From the NCBI GenBank assembly GCA_032433595.1, contig JASWJB010000034.1, positions 62,001 through 126,000 of the forward strand: DNA of 64,000 nucleotides, read 5' to 3'. This document shows, piece by piece, positions 24,794 to 36,203 of the stretch. The first letter of the stretch is position 1, and each line of letters opens with the position of its first letter. The translations under genes and the position numbers were made by a program. The notes below the pieces were generated by a model that ran no database searches, was not told where the DNA came from, and saw only the letters and a program-made list of their open reading frames with translations. The stretch comes from Conoideocrella luteorostrata. Lineage: Eukaryota > Ascomycota > Sordariomycetes > Hypocreales > Clavicipitaceae.

Positions 24794-27700
24794 TTGCTGA
24801 ACGGCGCAACAGGGGACCTGGGTTTGTCTTCACAAGGCGTCTTGATATGCGCCGAGGAAACAAGCCTGGGGTCAGCCACGATCAAATACATCCCCTCTTA
24901 AAGGGGGTGTGTACTTTAAGATGAGCGAGTGTGTAAATAAACGCTCGACACAATACATGACGGCTGGTGATCAGAGGAGCCGCGAGCGAAGGCGGGGCGT
25001 GTATTGTAACGCACAAGATGGATGGGTTAGGTCGGTTGGACAAGTTCAAGACAGACGGTCTAGTTCCGGGATTCAGTACGGAGTACGGTAGGTCTTGTCT
25101 CGATGTGATGGCTGCCACAAGTGCGAGATATGGGAGGGGGATGTCTGAGAGCGACGGAGACTAGGCAAGGTCTTGAGAGAATAAGAAAAGAAAAAAAGCC
25201 AGGGTAGTCCAGGATGGGGCAGTCGGGACAGGCAGAAAGAGCACCGAGGTCGATACTCTGTACTAGTATGGAGTACGAAAAACATGCAATACATTACGAT
25301 ACGGACTGCGGAGTACGCAAAAGTACGCAAAGCACCAACATCCAACAACCAACATCCAACATCCAACAGATAAAGATTTGGAGGGGTCACTGATGTGACA
25401 GATGATGAGGCGAACGACATGACGTGGATCGACCAGTTGCCCGACCCAGTGACTGAGCAGATGGAGGGTCATAAGGCCGAGCCAAGGCAAGATGAGGCAG
25501 ACCAGTAACAATTAAGAAATATAAAAAGCACAATACAGAAGACTAAAATGCATCTGTGGATGACATGTAGCAAACTGGCGTCACCACATTGCTAATTGCC
25601 AACTCTGGTGTGTTGTAACTGCCAGCTGACTACGTAGGGAGCTGAGTACGGAGAACCGCAAGGGCAGGCACCGGGTGTTTGACTGTGGGCCGCTCCTAGC
25701 CCACTACTATTGTCACCCCATCCATTGTTGGGAGCTGGTTAGTACGGAGAACTGGGCAACTGGGTAATTGCGACTTGGCATGGGGTACATGGCGATACGG
25801 GCACACATCCATCAACCGGGGACAGCCAACGTTACGCCGTATTTGTACTTCGTACTCTGTAATTAGTACCAATTTCGTGCCAGAGGCTAGTGAACCCTTT
25901 TGGTGGCGTATTAGAACGGCTCCCAGCATCGGCATATCCATGACATCCCAGGGCTGTACGGAGCTTGGGAGCATACTCCGTGCCGTCGTCGATCCTAACC
26001 CCGCTATATTTTACACGTACATAATTTATGTCTTATGCGTAATTATGTACATCGAAAGTCAGCGCCACCCAAGCCACCAACCATCCACAGCATCCACAAC
26101 ACCCATAGACTGTCAACCACAGCTGTCAGGCATTCATGTTATCAAGAAGGCTTGAGTTCCGTACAATAAGCTCTACTGGTGTCAGACGTCACATCGATGT
26201 AAGTATGTGCTGCATGCTGATTGTGGGTAACCCGTTCTTTTTGCTTTCGGATAACCCTCAGTTATGCCTCTCTCCTGCGGAGCACAGCTGACAGTGACAG
26301 GACAAGGGCGGATCTTGATTTGGCAAGGTTACGGCCCAACGGGAATGGCGTGTGGCGGCATCATCCATTGACCCTATCTCCAGCGCAGCTCCACGCACGC
26401 TCTCCGAAAGCTCAAATGCTGCGAGCCGGGAAACGGTAATACTGCAGCTCTACGGAGTACTTGACTGGTACCACGACAAGCACAATAGCGGGCTTTTATC
26501 TTGGACAGGGAAATTATTTCCGCAGATACGGCTTTTTCTCCCCGGCCAGGATCACGAAAACCCCAAGCCTCTCTCCGAAATACGGGGTTGCTCGCTAAGA
26601 CAGATCACGCACGGATGTTGTCTATCTGCTCCGCAAAATCCTCGGGCCGCAATAACAAAACTATCAGCTGTACTAAGCAGCTCCAACCAACAGACCCAGT
26701 ACTCCGTACAAATTTGTGGACAAAACAGTTTGAAGCGTCTCCTTCCCCCTTTCTTAAGAAGAAGCTGGTTGCGAGAGATGACAGACAAGGCCAAACTTTC
26801 ATGTGGGCGGGAACCGACGGTACCGTCACCATCACAGTCAAAAGGACGAATGTCTCGTATGCCCAACCATGTCCAATGATATTACAGCAGTCTTCGTTTT
26901 AGCGCCATCGCGGGCGCAAGTTTGACTACCCGGGTAGAGCCGCCAAGCCAGACCATGTTCAGCGGCCGTCACTGAGCCAGCCTGACCGCCGCTTGAACAA
27001 TTACTACTAGTATGATTTCCGGGACAGGGGCGTTTTCACCTTGCTCGAGCGGATCGCGCGGCAGGGCAGAGGTCGTCAACATCCTTGTGGTAATCCAGAC
27101 TCATTAGCACCTATCCACGATGGATTCGGAGAAGTGTACGGAGTATGTACTTGAGTATTAGCCCTAATGTGCGTATTATGAGGAAGTTTGCAAGCAGAAA
27201 GACTGTCGACGCATTTTTCTCTAACCAGGAGTACGCGATTAGAGGAAGCAAAAACAATAGATCTACGTGAGAAGGTAAAAGTACCCCAGGCGCCAAAAAT
27301 GGCCGAGACGTTTTCTGTAATGTGGTTCAGCGGGTAGGGCCCAAGTGTCCTCCCTCATGTCCACGAGACATGCATGCTGCTCAAAAAGCTCCCTCAAGTA
27401 TGATTATCCAGTGAGGAGCCATATCTTTTGATGTGATTGTCTTGCGCGCAGTCTAATCCACGGTGGAAATAAACAACATAAGAATTTCTCGTCTGTTTGG
27501 TCATGTCACAATCGCATCAGAACTTTTCACCCACAGGTTGTGATCCTCGGTAGAATCCCTGTGCCAATATCCTGCATCGTTCAACATCACACCCCCGGAT
27601 GTCGCAGCCGAGTGAGATGAACCCACAGTAAGTGGTAGTTTGAGTAACTTCGATCAGCTAACAAGCACCCTGGAACAGTAGACAGGGCAAGGCGGCCTGT

Positions 27701-29259
27701 ACTACTCCTAAATCGACTGAATCGATCGCCGGTCCTAATTACTGGCTGCTATGCGACGGTGTCCAGCCAATCACAAAGAGAATCATCTAAAAGGAAGTAA
27801 ATTACCTGGTTAGGTCTAAGTCGAAGATTGGGCAGGCGAGCCAACAGCCGGAATCGACTCATTCCGGTGTCACTCGTCACTCTCTTGCCATTAGGGGAAC
27901 CAAGGGAACCCCTGCGACTCTACCTCTGAGTACCACATCCATTGTGCAATATCGTGCGAATTCACACAATGAATGTGCAACGCAATTAGAAGTGTGCATT
28001 TGCGCTTTGAAGACCCAATCTAGGACGTCCCTCTCCGTCACACACGGCATTCCATTTACAACGCGTCTCGGTCAGAATCCCCGTCTTGCTATGCCAACGA
28101 GTAACCAGCCGGTGGCCCTTGTTGCCAATTGAAACACACGAGTCCTTTTACGGGCAAGAACCTCATTTAAAGCCCGAAAACTTCAACGCACTTAATCAAG
28201 CCCCACTAACGCACAGGACTTGTGGTGACGGTGACTGTCTACTCTGCCGAAGCAAGCATATGATCGATGCGACCCTTTCTGGCTCCGTTTCGTAAGTTAG
28301 CGAGCTAACTAGCTGCACTCCGAAATGGTCAATGGCAATGTAAGAATGGCGGAGCCCAGCGCCGGAATCCCCCCGCTATCTATCTCTATTTGTTACTCCG
28401 TCGAATTTGCTCCGAGCTATACGGCAATGCCTTCTTGCATAGGCACAGACGCCTTAGTATTGCCGTTCGCGGTTACATTGCCTTCGCCGAGCTATGCGAT
28501 ACTACTCTGCATGTTGTCCCAGCTACATCACATAACAGCGACGCGGCTCGCCACGACTGTCTTCTTCGATGGCAAAGAAAAACAACTGCTTGCTGGACTC
28601 CGACCTAGCCCATGTTCATCTCGAGCTGGGCAAAAGTACGGCCAAACATGAAATCAAATCAGGCCACAACTCTGCCAATGACATAGCATGGGCGCAGCTA
28701 AGAGATTGGTTAGAACCATCAGAGTCTTAACTGTGCGATCCCGAGGATTGCCCTTAACTTTGTTCCCTAATGAAAGGGAGACAAGGCGGTTACTACTAGC
28801 CAAAAAGAAAGGACTGAGAACAGACGTGGATCCCTAACTAACTTAGCAGTCACACGATCTGGGCATCTCCCACGTACTATAGGACGCCGTGCTCCGGAAT
28901 GCAGGTGATCCGACCCGTAGTCAAGTCCTCTATCGGAGACACTGGTATTGATTGACGGAGGAATATTCCGACAAATCGGTGTTCCTAGACGTTGCTACTT
29001 CTCCCGCTGTACGGTTCTTGGCCCACAACCCGGCAACTTGGTAACGCGATCAAAGCAGTAATCATCTGTCCTTCGGATCGGAACATCACCCAGATGGCAT
29101 CGGCAGCCTAGAGCAGTCTGCTTCTGCTTCCACCCTTGTAACTTTCTTCGGTGATGTTGACGTCAGTGAGAACATTTACCACCAGCACTGTTACATCTCA
29201 AACAACTCTCCTGATCCAGGTGTCGACTATCACCCAGACCTAACGTTGAATAAGCAATG

Positions 29260-29480
29260 ATGTCTTAAGTAATTCCTGCAGAGGTTAGAAATTATATCTC
29301 TTGGCTAGTGCATTTTAAGGCTAAAGTTTGTAACTAAAACCTTAATAATTCTATAACAGAGAAGCTATAATAGCGCGCCACTAATATAACAAAATGTTCT
29401 AGCTATAATATTATTCCGAGTCTTGGTTAATAAGGATTTTGTAGTTATGCGCCTATATAATTAAATTCACTGGGGCTTAT
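29260..29480. repeat. TA-rich patch resembling a RIP-mutated relic
   Basis: The sequence is strongly enriched in TAATA, ATAATT and TATAA words, and stops occur in every frame, in contrast to the more balanced flanks. This composition is expected of a repeat mutated by RIP. No coding similarity or terminal repeats could be recognised by eye. Confidence 0.35.
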
Positions 29481-31178
29481 AACAGTCTAAGCAGGCAAGA
29501 TAGTGGCAAAGGTCTTATGATCGGGTCCTGAAGGACTCGCATCACTGTTCTGAACTTGCAAGCTAAAACTACGTTAGCAGTGGCGGGCTTAAGATGGCAT
29601 CTGCTATCGCTAGACAGCTAACTAGTTTGTAAGACTGCAATTAAAGACACCGTCTAAGGTAGTTAGTGTTACCTAGTTCAATGCGCGATTGCTCATGCCC
29701 GCTATTGTTCGGCATTTAAAATGCCCACTTACGAAGCAAATAGGGTCATGAGTATATATTATTGGTTTTTTTTTCCCTAACCAAGACGACCATTATCATT
29801 GGTTAACATGCTGGCGTAGCTAGTGGGATAAATAGCATGAAGAGGTGTACTTGCTCCTTTTTATCCTTATTTGAAAATCAGGAATTTAGTACGTCAATTG
29901 ACATAGACGTCAACATAGAGCACTTGTCGGAAGGGGACGAATTCCAGTTCTTTGGCAAGGTGGTGAATGGATGCGCATCGACATGTTCTTCATTAGTGTG
30001 GTAGACTGCAGTCCAATAAAAACGGAGCCTCTCTTTATCGTTTCTCATGATCTGACAACTTTCGACTGCCCTATCCGGGCAGGGGTATTTACGGTGATGT
30101 CATGTCCTGTCGTGAGAATTCTGGGATACAAAAGCGTGATGATGGAGCTGAACCAGGAAGAAAGGAGATCATGGCCGTTGTTGCCCTCGAAAAAAGTACA
30201 CGAGTACCATGGATGCGAGTTGTGTTGCGCAGTAGACTATATTGTGAGAGCCTCTACTTGTAGACCATTAACAGTAATTACCAGCTGACGAGCAGTTGAC
30301 AGTGTCTCTAAGGGCTAAATAATGGAAAGCACTTCGTGCTTATGCCAAGCAAAGGGGAAGAGATTATGTAGTATATGGCTCGGCTTAGCGTAATGCATGT
30401 GTCCATCCATTTGCCATGTCTTACCCTATTCATTGAAACTTGAATCCATGCAGAATAGGAGATATCTAAATTTTTTCCACCTAGAAGACGGAGGCGTAAT
30501 GCTAGAGGAGGATTTGTGTATAACGGGAGACTTCTTGAAAGGGGGGTAAGGCGAGATCAGTAACAATTCTTGGACAATGCACTAGGGGTCGACCTCCTCC
30601 TCGCGGGGATCCAAACTGGCGAATTACCGCTATCACACGTCTGAAAGTGTGCAATAGCTTAAATGTAGGAAATTTTATATATCTATAGCCTCTTAAAAAA
30701 CCCCGTCAGTGCAGACTTCAAGTCTCCTAGGGTAGTAGAAATGGTAGGCTGAGTTCCGTATACGCAAGAGAAAGCCTTCGTCTCATCACGCGGATTGGCC
30801 GCCGGCGACTATGATACAAGGCTGGCTAGAACGTAGGAACTCTTTCCGTGAGGAGCCGAAGAGCCAGCAGAAGAAAAGTTGGTGGCTGAGCTCGCGTCAT
30901 GGCTCCTTCTTCTCCAAGCATATGGTAGAAACCGGCTGCAGCAAAAGTGCAGGACATGCAAGGAATATGAAGAGAAGCAAGGAATATAAGAGAAGCATCC
31001 TCTTGTTTCTGCATACGATGATCCTAAGGGAGGGCTTGAGGTGATATCTCAGCCCGAAGACTGCACACAGAAATGGCATTACATAGCTGAGGCTGATAGC
31101 ACCTAGGATTCGAGATACGCGCGCCATCGAAGTGATAACAATTCAGATCTATTCGCAACTCGATGCCAAGAGTGTGCC

Positions 31179-31652
31179 GTGTCCGCTAATGCCAATGTGG
31201 TTGAGCTGATAGAAATGAGCGAAAAGGGGGTTACGGATCCGGTGGGAAAGTTTACACCAACGACACTGATAAGCTGTACGCTCACTTGCTTGCTACTAGT
31301 AATTGGTGGTGGCGGTAGCTTGCATCAACATACACACAAGATTACTCTTCATCGGTATCTTCAACTATACAATAACACAGATCAAGATACGGTTGAGTTA
31401 TTGAGCGGCAGACCTCGCGATAGCACACCCAACTACTACAACCCAGCCGCAAGAGCAACTACGTGGACCATGTCTTTCGATCAAGTGATGGCAAAAAATC
31501 TTGTTGCTTCTCAAGTGCTCTCATTCACTGCCTGGACAGGGCCAAAAGGTGCTAATCTGTCAATTTTACCTGACATGGGATCTACACAGAGAATGACTGA
31601 CCCCCGCATGATGGGAATGCTTGGCGGACATGATTTCTCAAGTCAGCAATAA
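31179..31652 (+). pseudogene. Possible fragment of a fungal membrane protein
   Basis: A 157-aa open frame with one hydrophobic segment (TLISCTLTCLLLVIGGGG, about residues 30-47), preceded by a polar DPVGKFTP stretch. The later part (SFDQVMAKNLVASQVLSF) reads like protein rather than chance sequence. It faintly recalls a fungal multi-pass membrane protein in which such a stretch precedes further membrane helices, but those helices are missing and the frame stops early. I could not find convincing flanking exons. It may be a truncated copy, a small real gene or chance. Confidence 0.3.
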
Positions 31653-33331
31653 AGCGAGGTCATTTCCGACATGCGCAGTTTAGTTTAGATATGTGCAAAC
31701 GACACAGAGAGGGAAATGTCGTCCAAATGTCGTCCAATTCTGTTGTCAAATTGTTGAGTAGTCTAGAACTACCTTAGTATGCTGGTCAGGAAACGACAAT
31801 CTCCCGTATGCCTTGTCTGAGAAGATTGTTTCAGGATCTATAGGCATTCTGCAGGACAGATTTAGTCGCCACACACGTTGGTTTACCAGTGAGTACATAT
31901 AGCTGCGCAAAAAGGTATATATACATATAAGTGTGGATTTTTTCACTGTCCAGGTTATGACGTCCCAGCTGAATCATGTATGTGCATGCCTCAACAACGT
32001 TCAAAGTCTTGGAGATACAGATTCAATTTTTCGAGGTTGATGCAACTCCTATGGATGAAAGCGGTGTGGTTTCCTTCATATGTTCACTTACAATGCACTC
32101 TATATTGGTGCAGGTCAGTAACAAATGAAACAGAGAGAACACGACGCTAGCGAGACGCCTATTGTTCCTACATTTCCCTTCTTCTTTTTTTTCTTCAGTT
32201 TTTCCTGTTTTGCTCATTTCTAGCCTTTGGGATTGTCGGCCAGTTACCATGCGCAGCCAATTGAGGTTAAGGCTCTGAAGAATGATGAGGGATCTCTGAT
32301 TGTGAACAGAAAAGCTTAGTTCACTCCGCTTGCTTGTGACAGTTTTGGAACTGCATCTGGCCGGGATACTCGCTTGGAGTTTCACAGCACAGGACAGCTT
32401 AAATCTGCCGATGGAGCTCAATGTACTCCGTATACATAGATAAATTCAACGAGTCAGTGCGAGCTCGGGCTTGACCGATTGACACAACCACAGACAATTA
32501 ATTACTTGATGGCCCGGCGCTGCATTTCGTTCGGTCCTCTTTGTCGGTTTTTGTTCTCAAGGGTGCTGCCCCGTAGTGTTCGAGCAACAAGAAAGTGGTG
32601 GAGTCTGCCAGGGCTTATACTTGCAGGCCTATACTTGCATAATAGAGCAAAGGGGCCAATACGGAGGTGTATCTCGTAAAGCCTTGTTTCGCAGTGACAT
32701 CGAAGGACTCGACGCGGAGGATATACTTACAGAGCAGGTGCTCCGAACCCCGGACGGAGTACATATAGTTACCTGGCTGGATAGGTATCGATAGGTAACT
32801 ACGGAGTAGAGTAATGTACTCCGTAAACGTCGGTCAGTCCGCTGTACGGAGTACAAGGTACAACATCCGCACCACCACTCCCACCAGCACCCCACTACTG
32901 ACTACCCACAAACTATCCACTGTTCCACTATTTCACTAGCTATCCGCTGTCTCCAGTGTCGCTTCCCATCTCCGACCGCCCATGGCCTACCCGAGCGACC
33001 CAGGCCAGGCAGTCCAAGGACCCAGCTGCAGTGCACCCCCAACATCGCATCAAGTGCTCTCTTCCTCTCTCTTCCTCCAATCACCGGTCGCCGCAGCCAG
33101 TCGAACCGTCGCATAATAAGCCTCGAGGCTGACTGTCGCAATCTGCGTCCGTCATGTCCATGCCGCGCACTCGCGCTTCTCGCCAATGATTCATGTTCTT
33201 CCTCCCTGACCATCGTGCTCCAATTACCCGTACTTAGCCCTCAACCAAGGCGCTACCGTCAAACGGGAACACTCGGGCTTCCATTACCATCCGTCGACAT
33301 CGCCATCGCCACCGCTATCGACATCGGCAAC

Positions 33332-34386
33332 ATGGCGGGGTTGATCGACCCGACTGTTGCGGGCAAGTATCCCGTCATTCTTGGCGACGGCCTTCTCGGG
33401 AGAACGTCAAATGATATTTTTACCGGTATTCGATGTATGTTTGCATGTCCCAATACCCGGTCCCTTTCTTGTAGCTCCTAAAACTCCTGCCAGACAACCA
33501 CAAACCGACGCTGTCCTCCTCCGACGCCCCGAACCAAGCTCGTCTTAAGCCCTCACTCCCCGGCAAGACGGATTCGTATGACTTGGCCTTCACGGATGAT
33601 GCTGGCTCCTACGCGTATGCCGGCTCTAGAAACACGGACAGCAATCAATATGTCTTGCACTTCGATCCCGAGCGCAAAGCATTCATCCTCGATAAGATTG
33701 ACTCCACGTTCAATATGAACCTCACCAGGCTGCCCGGCAATTCCGACCCAGAACGGTTACGCCGCCAATATCCTCACCTGGACAGCCAACCAACAGCCCC
33801 CAAACGAGCCGCTGCCAAAAAGACATCGGCAACCAAAGACACATCCAAGTCAAGTACAGCCAAGCCTCAGGCCAAAGAGCCTAAGCGAAACAAAGACCAG
33901 CAGAAGAAGAAGCAACAAGCCAAGGAAGTTGCTCTCTCCTTTCCAGAGCCTGCAAAAGAAAGCCCCAAGGCCAAGAGCAAGTCTTTCGAAGACGAAGAGG
34001 ATGAGGATGAAGATGACGACGGCGGCCTACTTATAGAATACCCCGGCGCGGACGCAGCAAAACAAACCGACTTTTCGCCTGCCTTTCCACCGCCCAGACG
34101 ATTTGATGACTTTATGGATCAGAGAGATTCGGAGGCTGATGATGCGGATGGTGAGAGCGATGATGAGCCAGATAATGACTTCAAGCTACCAAGTCCCGTG
34201 AATCATCATGCCTCCAGGCCGGAGCCGATGGACGAAGATGTTACCCAAGTGCAGGAGGATGACGGAGACGATATGAATGACATGGTGGATGATTTGGAAA
34301 AGGATATGGAGATGGCGTTTGAAGACATGGCTAACACGCCAGACGGCGGCGGTGGTGATGAAAGTGAAATTAGCGAGGAAGATTAA
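33332..34386 (+). CDS. EAF1: RNA polymerase II elongation factor Eaf (ELL-associated factor)
   Basis: Two exons, 33332-33434 and 33494-34386, encode 331 aa. The 59-nt intron (GTATGT...TGCCAG) joins GIRY with NHKPTL, restoring the conserved EAF N-terminal domain (about residues 1-115). That domain opens with GKYPVILGDGLL and contains the DLAFTDDAGSYAY and YVLHFDPERKAFILDK segments. Eaf binds ELL and stimulates transcription elongation in the nucleus. After the domain comes a Lys-rich stretch, then a very acidic tail of Asp/Glu runs (from about residue 195), a likely transactivation region as in metazoan EAFs. The ATG at 33332 sits directly before the conserved domain. The gene converges on a GFA-domain gene 400 bp away. 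Confidence 0.88.
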
Positions 34387-34785
34387 GTTGGATTTTAGTT
34401 CGATTTGGACTAGCAAGCGATTTGTTGGGTTGGCGTTGGCATGAATTTGCTTATGGGTTATAAAAAAAAACAGTATTTCAGCGAGGGGATAGTCAAGGAG
34501 TTTACGAGTCTTTACGTAACCGGATGTTTCATGCAAAGCCAATTATATTTACTATGAATCTTGGATTCATTATTGAATACTTACACCACGCCTCCAATGC
34601 ATGATGAACACCATGATATGATTCACACCACCCAATTCAAACGCTCTCCCAACGCATTTACCTTTCTGAATACGTCATCATCTGCCGTATCCAAGTCAAC
34701 CACAACTCCGCCAATGCACCGCTCATTGCTCATCGCCAATCCCATCCAAAACCCTCAGAACCCTCAGAACCCTCAGAGCCCTCGT
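34387..34785. other. Convergent 3' region with AACCCTCAG tandem
   Basis: A 400-bp interval between two gene ends, probably the two 3' UTRs. Near its right end, at 34750-34783, a 9-bp unit AACCCTCAG is repeated about 3.5 times. It is not the fungal telomere unit. Confidence 0.6.
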
Positions 34786-35347
34786 CTACTTTCTCTCGGG
34801 CAAAATAACCACCTCTCCCTTCTCGTTGTCATGCTTGTACCTCGTTCCCCGCAGGTGATCCGTCACGCGCTCAATCTCCCTCTCGCAATACAGATGCATC
34901 TCCGCATACGTCAACAGCGTGCCGTACTCCCTCAACGCATCTTGATCGAAACACCCCACGCACAAGGAAATCACGCCTGAGCCCTCCTGCTGCCAGTACA
35001 GGAAGCTTCCGCACTGGGGGCAAAACCCACGGGTCGCGCCGGGGCTGGCACTATAAACAGCGGGCTGGGAGGGGGTTGTGTACTCCAGCGAGGAGATGGG
35101 GACGTTTTGTACGCGGAAGATAAGGGAGCCGGTTTGCTTGCGGCATTGGGAGCACTGGCAGGTTGAGCACTTTTTTGGGTGGGCTACTCAGTAAAGGAAC
35201 AGAGGCTGGGAGGCTGGGAGGCTGGGAGGCTGGGAGGCTTCAACTTACTTGTTTGGTGAAGTCGTGGTCGGGGGGGAATGTGACTCGGTAGCGTATGGCT
35301 TCGCAGAGACAGCCGCCGTTGATGGAGGTTGGTTTCTTGTCAGACAT
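34786..35347 (-). CDS. GFA/CENP-V domain zinc-binding protein
   Basis: Two exons, 35347-35249 and 35169-34786, encode 160 aa. The zinc-binding cysteine pattern of the glutathione-dependent formaldehyde-activating (GFA) family is complete: GGCLCEAIRY near the start, CSTCQCSQCRKQTG immediately after the intron and GFCPQCGSFLYW further on. Family members form a Mss4-like fold with one or two zinc sites. Some bind glutathione-formaldehyde adducts, but most fungal copies have no known substrate. The donor GTAAGT is clear. The acceptor (CCAAAAAAG) is weak but is the only one that gives the right frame. The 79-nt intron carries a minisatellite. Nothing in the neighbourhood points to a pathway. Confidence 0.85.
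35202..35240. repeat. Minisatellite GAGGCTGG inside the GFA-gene intron
   Basis: Almost five head-to-tail copies of an 8-bp unit make up half of the 79-nt intron. Copy number is likely to vary between strains and would change intron length. Confidence 0.85.
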
Positions 35348-36203
35348 GGTGGGCGGCAGGGAGGGAGGGTGGTTGTTTGTGCTGTGCTGTGCTGTGCTGT
35401 GCTGTGCTAGTTTTAATTTTTTTTTTTTTTTTTTGGTTGCATGTATTATTTGGTTTACAAGACTGCGAATAAGAGGTATTGATTGACATGGGAACCGGGA
35501 AGGTTCTTATAAGAAGAGGTATTCATTCACCCCAGTCCAGTGGCAAAAGCCGGCTCTGTCATGTACGCCTTTTGGACCAACTTTTGTCGTTTGGTGCAGC
35601 AGGCGTGGACGTGGGCGTGAATGGAGCCAAAGAAACTAAGTACGGAGCATCACGGTGTGTAGTGCGCGTGGCGTCGGATATCTACGCTGATCTTGTGGGG
35701 AGACGGGGAGACGGGGAGACGGGGGGGAAGATCCCTACGAGACGGATTCGCGAGGCAGGGAGGCAAGGAAAGGAGAGGGAGAGGGAGAGGGAGAGGGATG
35801 GTTGAGGGGACGAGCAGTTATTTAGCTTTGTGGCCTCCTGGTTATCGGCGAATATGTTGGAGAAATGAAAAGTCAATGTATCAATGTGCATTCGCAGAAC
35901 GTGGTTTTTGTCATCGGATATGCTTTTAGCTGTGTGTTCGTTTGCTGGGATGCCATTTGCGACTGGCTGTGATGTGAGCAGTTGGTCATTGGTGTACTCC
36001 GTATTGTAGTGTTTCTTGTATTCTAGACACACAACGCACATTCGGACCAATCATTGTTTTCATCATGCAGTGAATTCATCTTGGGTATCATGACTAATTT
36101 TACAGTGCTCAATGTCCCAAAATAGGGCCACGAACAGAATCCAGTGTTGTTGTGCCCTAGTAGTTCTCCACGGCTCTTGGTATTGTATGGAGTTCAGCAG
36201 CCA
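35348..36203. other. Intergenic region rich in simple repeats
   Basis: Between the GFA gene start and the pop1 stop. It contains GCTGT pentamers (35381-35408), a poly-T tract (about 35414-35434), GGGGAGAC repeats (about 35697-35727) and GAGAGG repeats (about 35772-35798). One GTACTCCGTA is at 35994. No gene is seen. Confidence 0.65.
35381..35408. repeat. Pentanucleotide microsatellite (GCTGT)n
   Basis: Five to six copies of GCTGT lie about 35 bp upstream of the GFA-gene ATG, within its likely 5' leader or promoter. Confidence 0.8.

Larger units (their letters stand above)
24794..33331. other. 8.5-kb gene-poor region
   Basis: This is the longest stretch without an intact gene. It contains copies of TACGGAGTAC or its variants near 25077, 25310, 25972, 26451, 26699, 27137, 32423, 32754, 32800, 32816 and 32845, a CCAACAT-type tandem at about 25325-25368 and TA-rich patches around 29260-29480. 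One possible membrane-protein fragment lies at 31179-31652. All other open frames (for example 26352-26902 and 29971-30288) overlap frames on other strands or contain the motif. No tRNA or rRNA was recognised. The last few hundred bases are probably the eaf promoter. Confidence 0.5.

Noticed and set aside
26352..26902. Two overlapping plus-strand frames of 175 and 133 aa
   Set aside because: They read through the same DNA in different frames, contain the dispersed TACGGAGTAC motif, have overlapping minus-strand frames and show no domain.
28640..28760. Possible tRNA-like sequence
   Set aside because: A loosely similar GGTTAGA...GATCC arrangement does not fold into a cloverleaf with a matched acceptor stem and lacks a GGTTCRA box.
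29971..30288. 105-aa plus-strand frame
   Set aside because: No recognised domain, no splice partners, and it lies in the eroded gene-poor interval.
34750..34783. AACCCTCAG tandem as interstitial telomere sequence
   Set aside because: The fungal telomere unit is TTAGGG/CCCTAA; the 9-bp unit here does not match it.
35202..35240. Possible CRISPR-like array
   Set aside because: Units are 8 bp with no spacers; it is a simple minisatellite in a eukaryotic intron.
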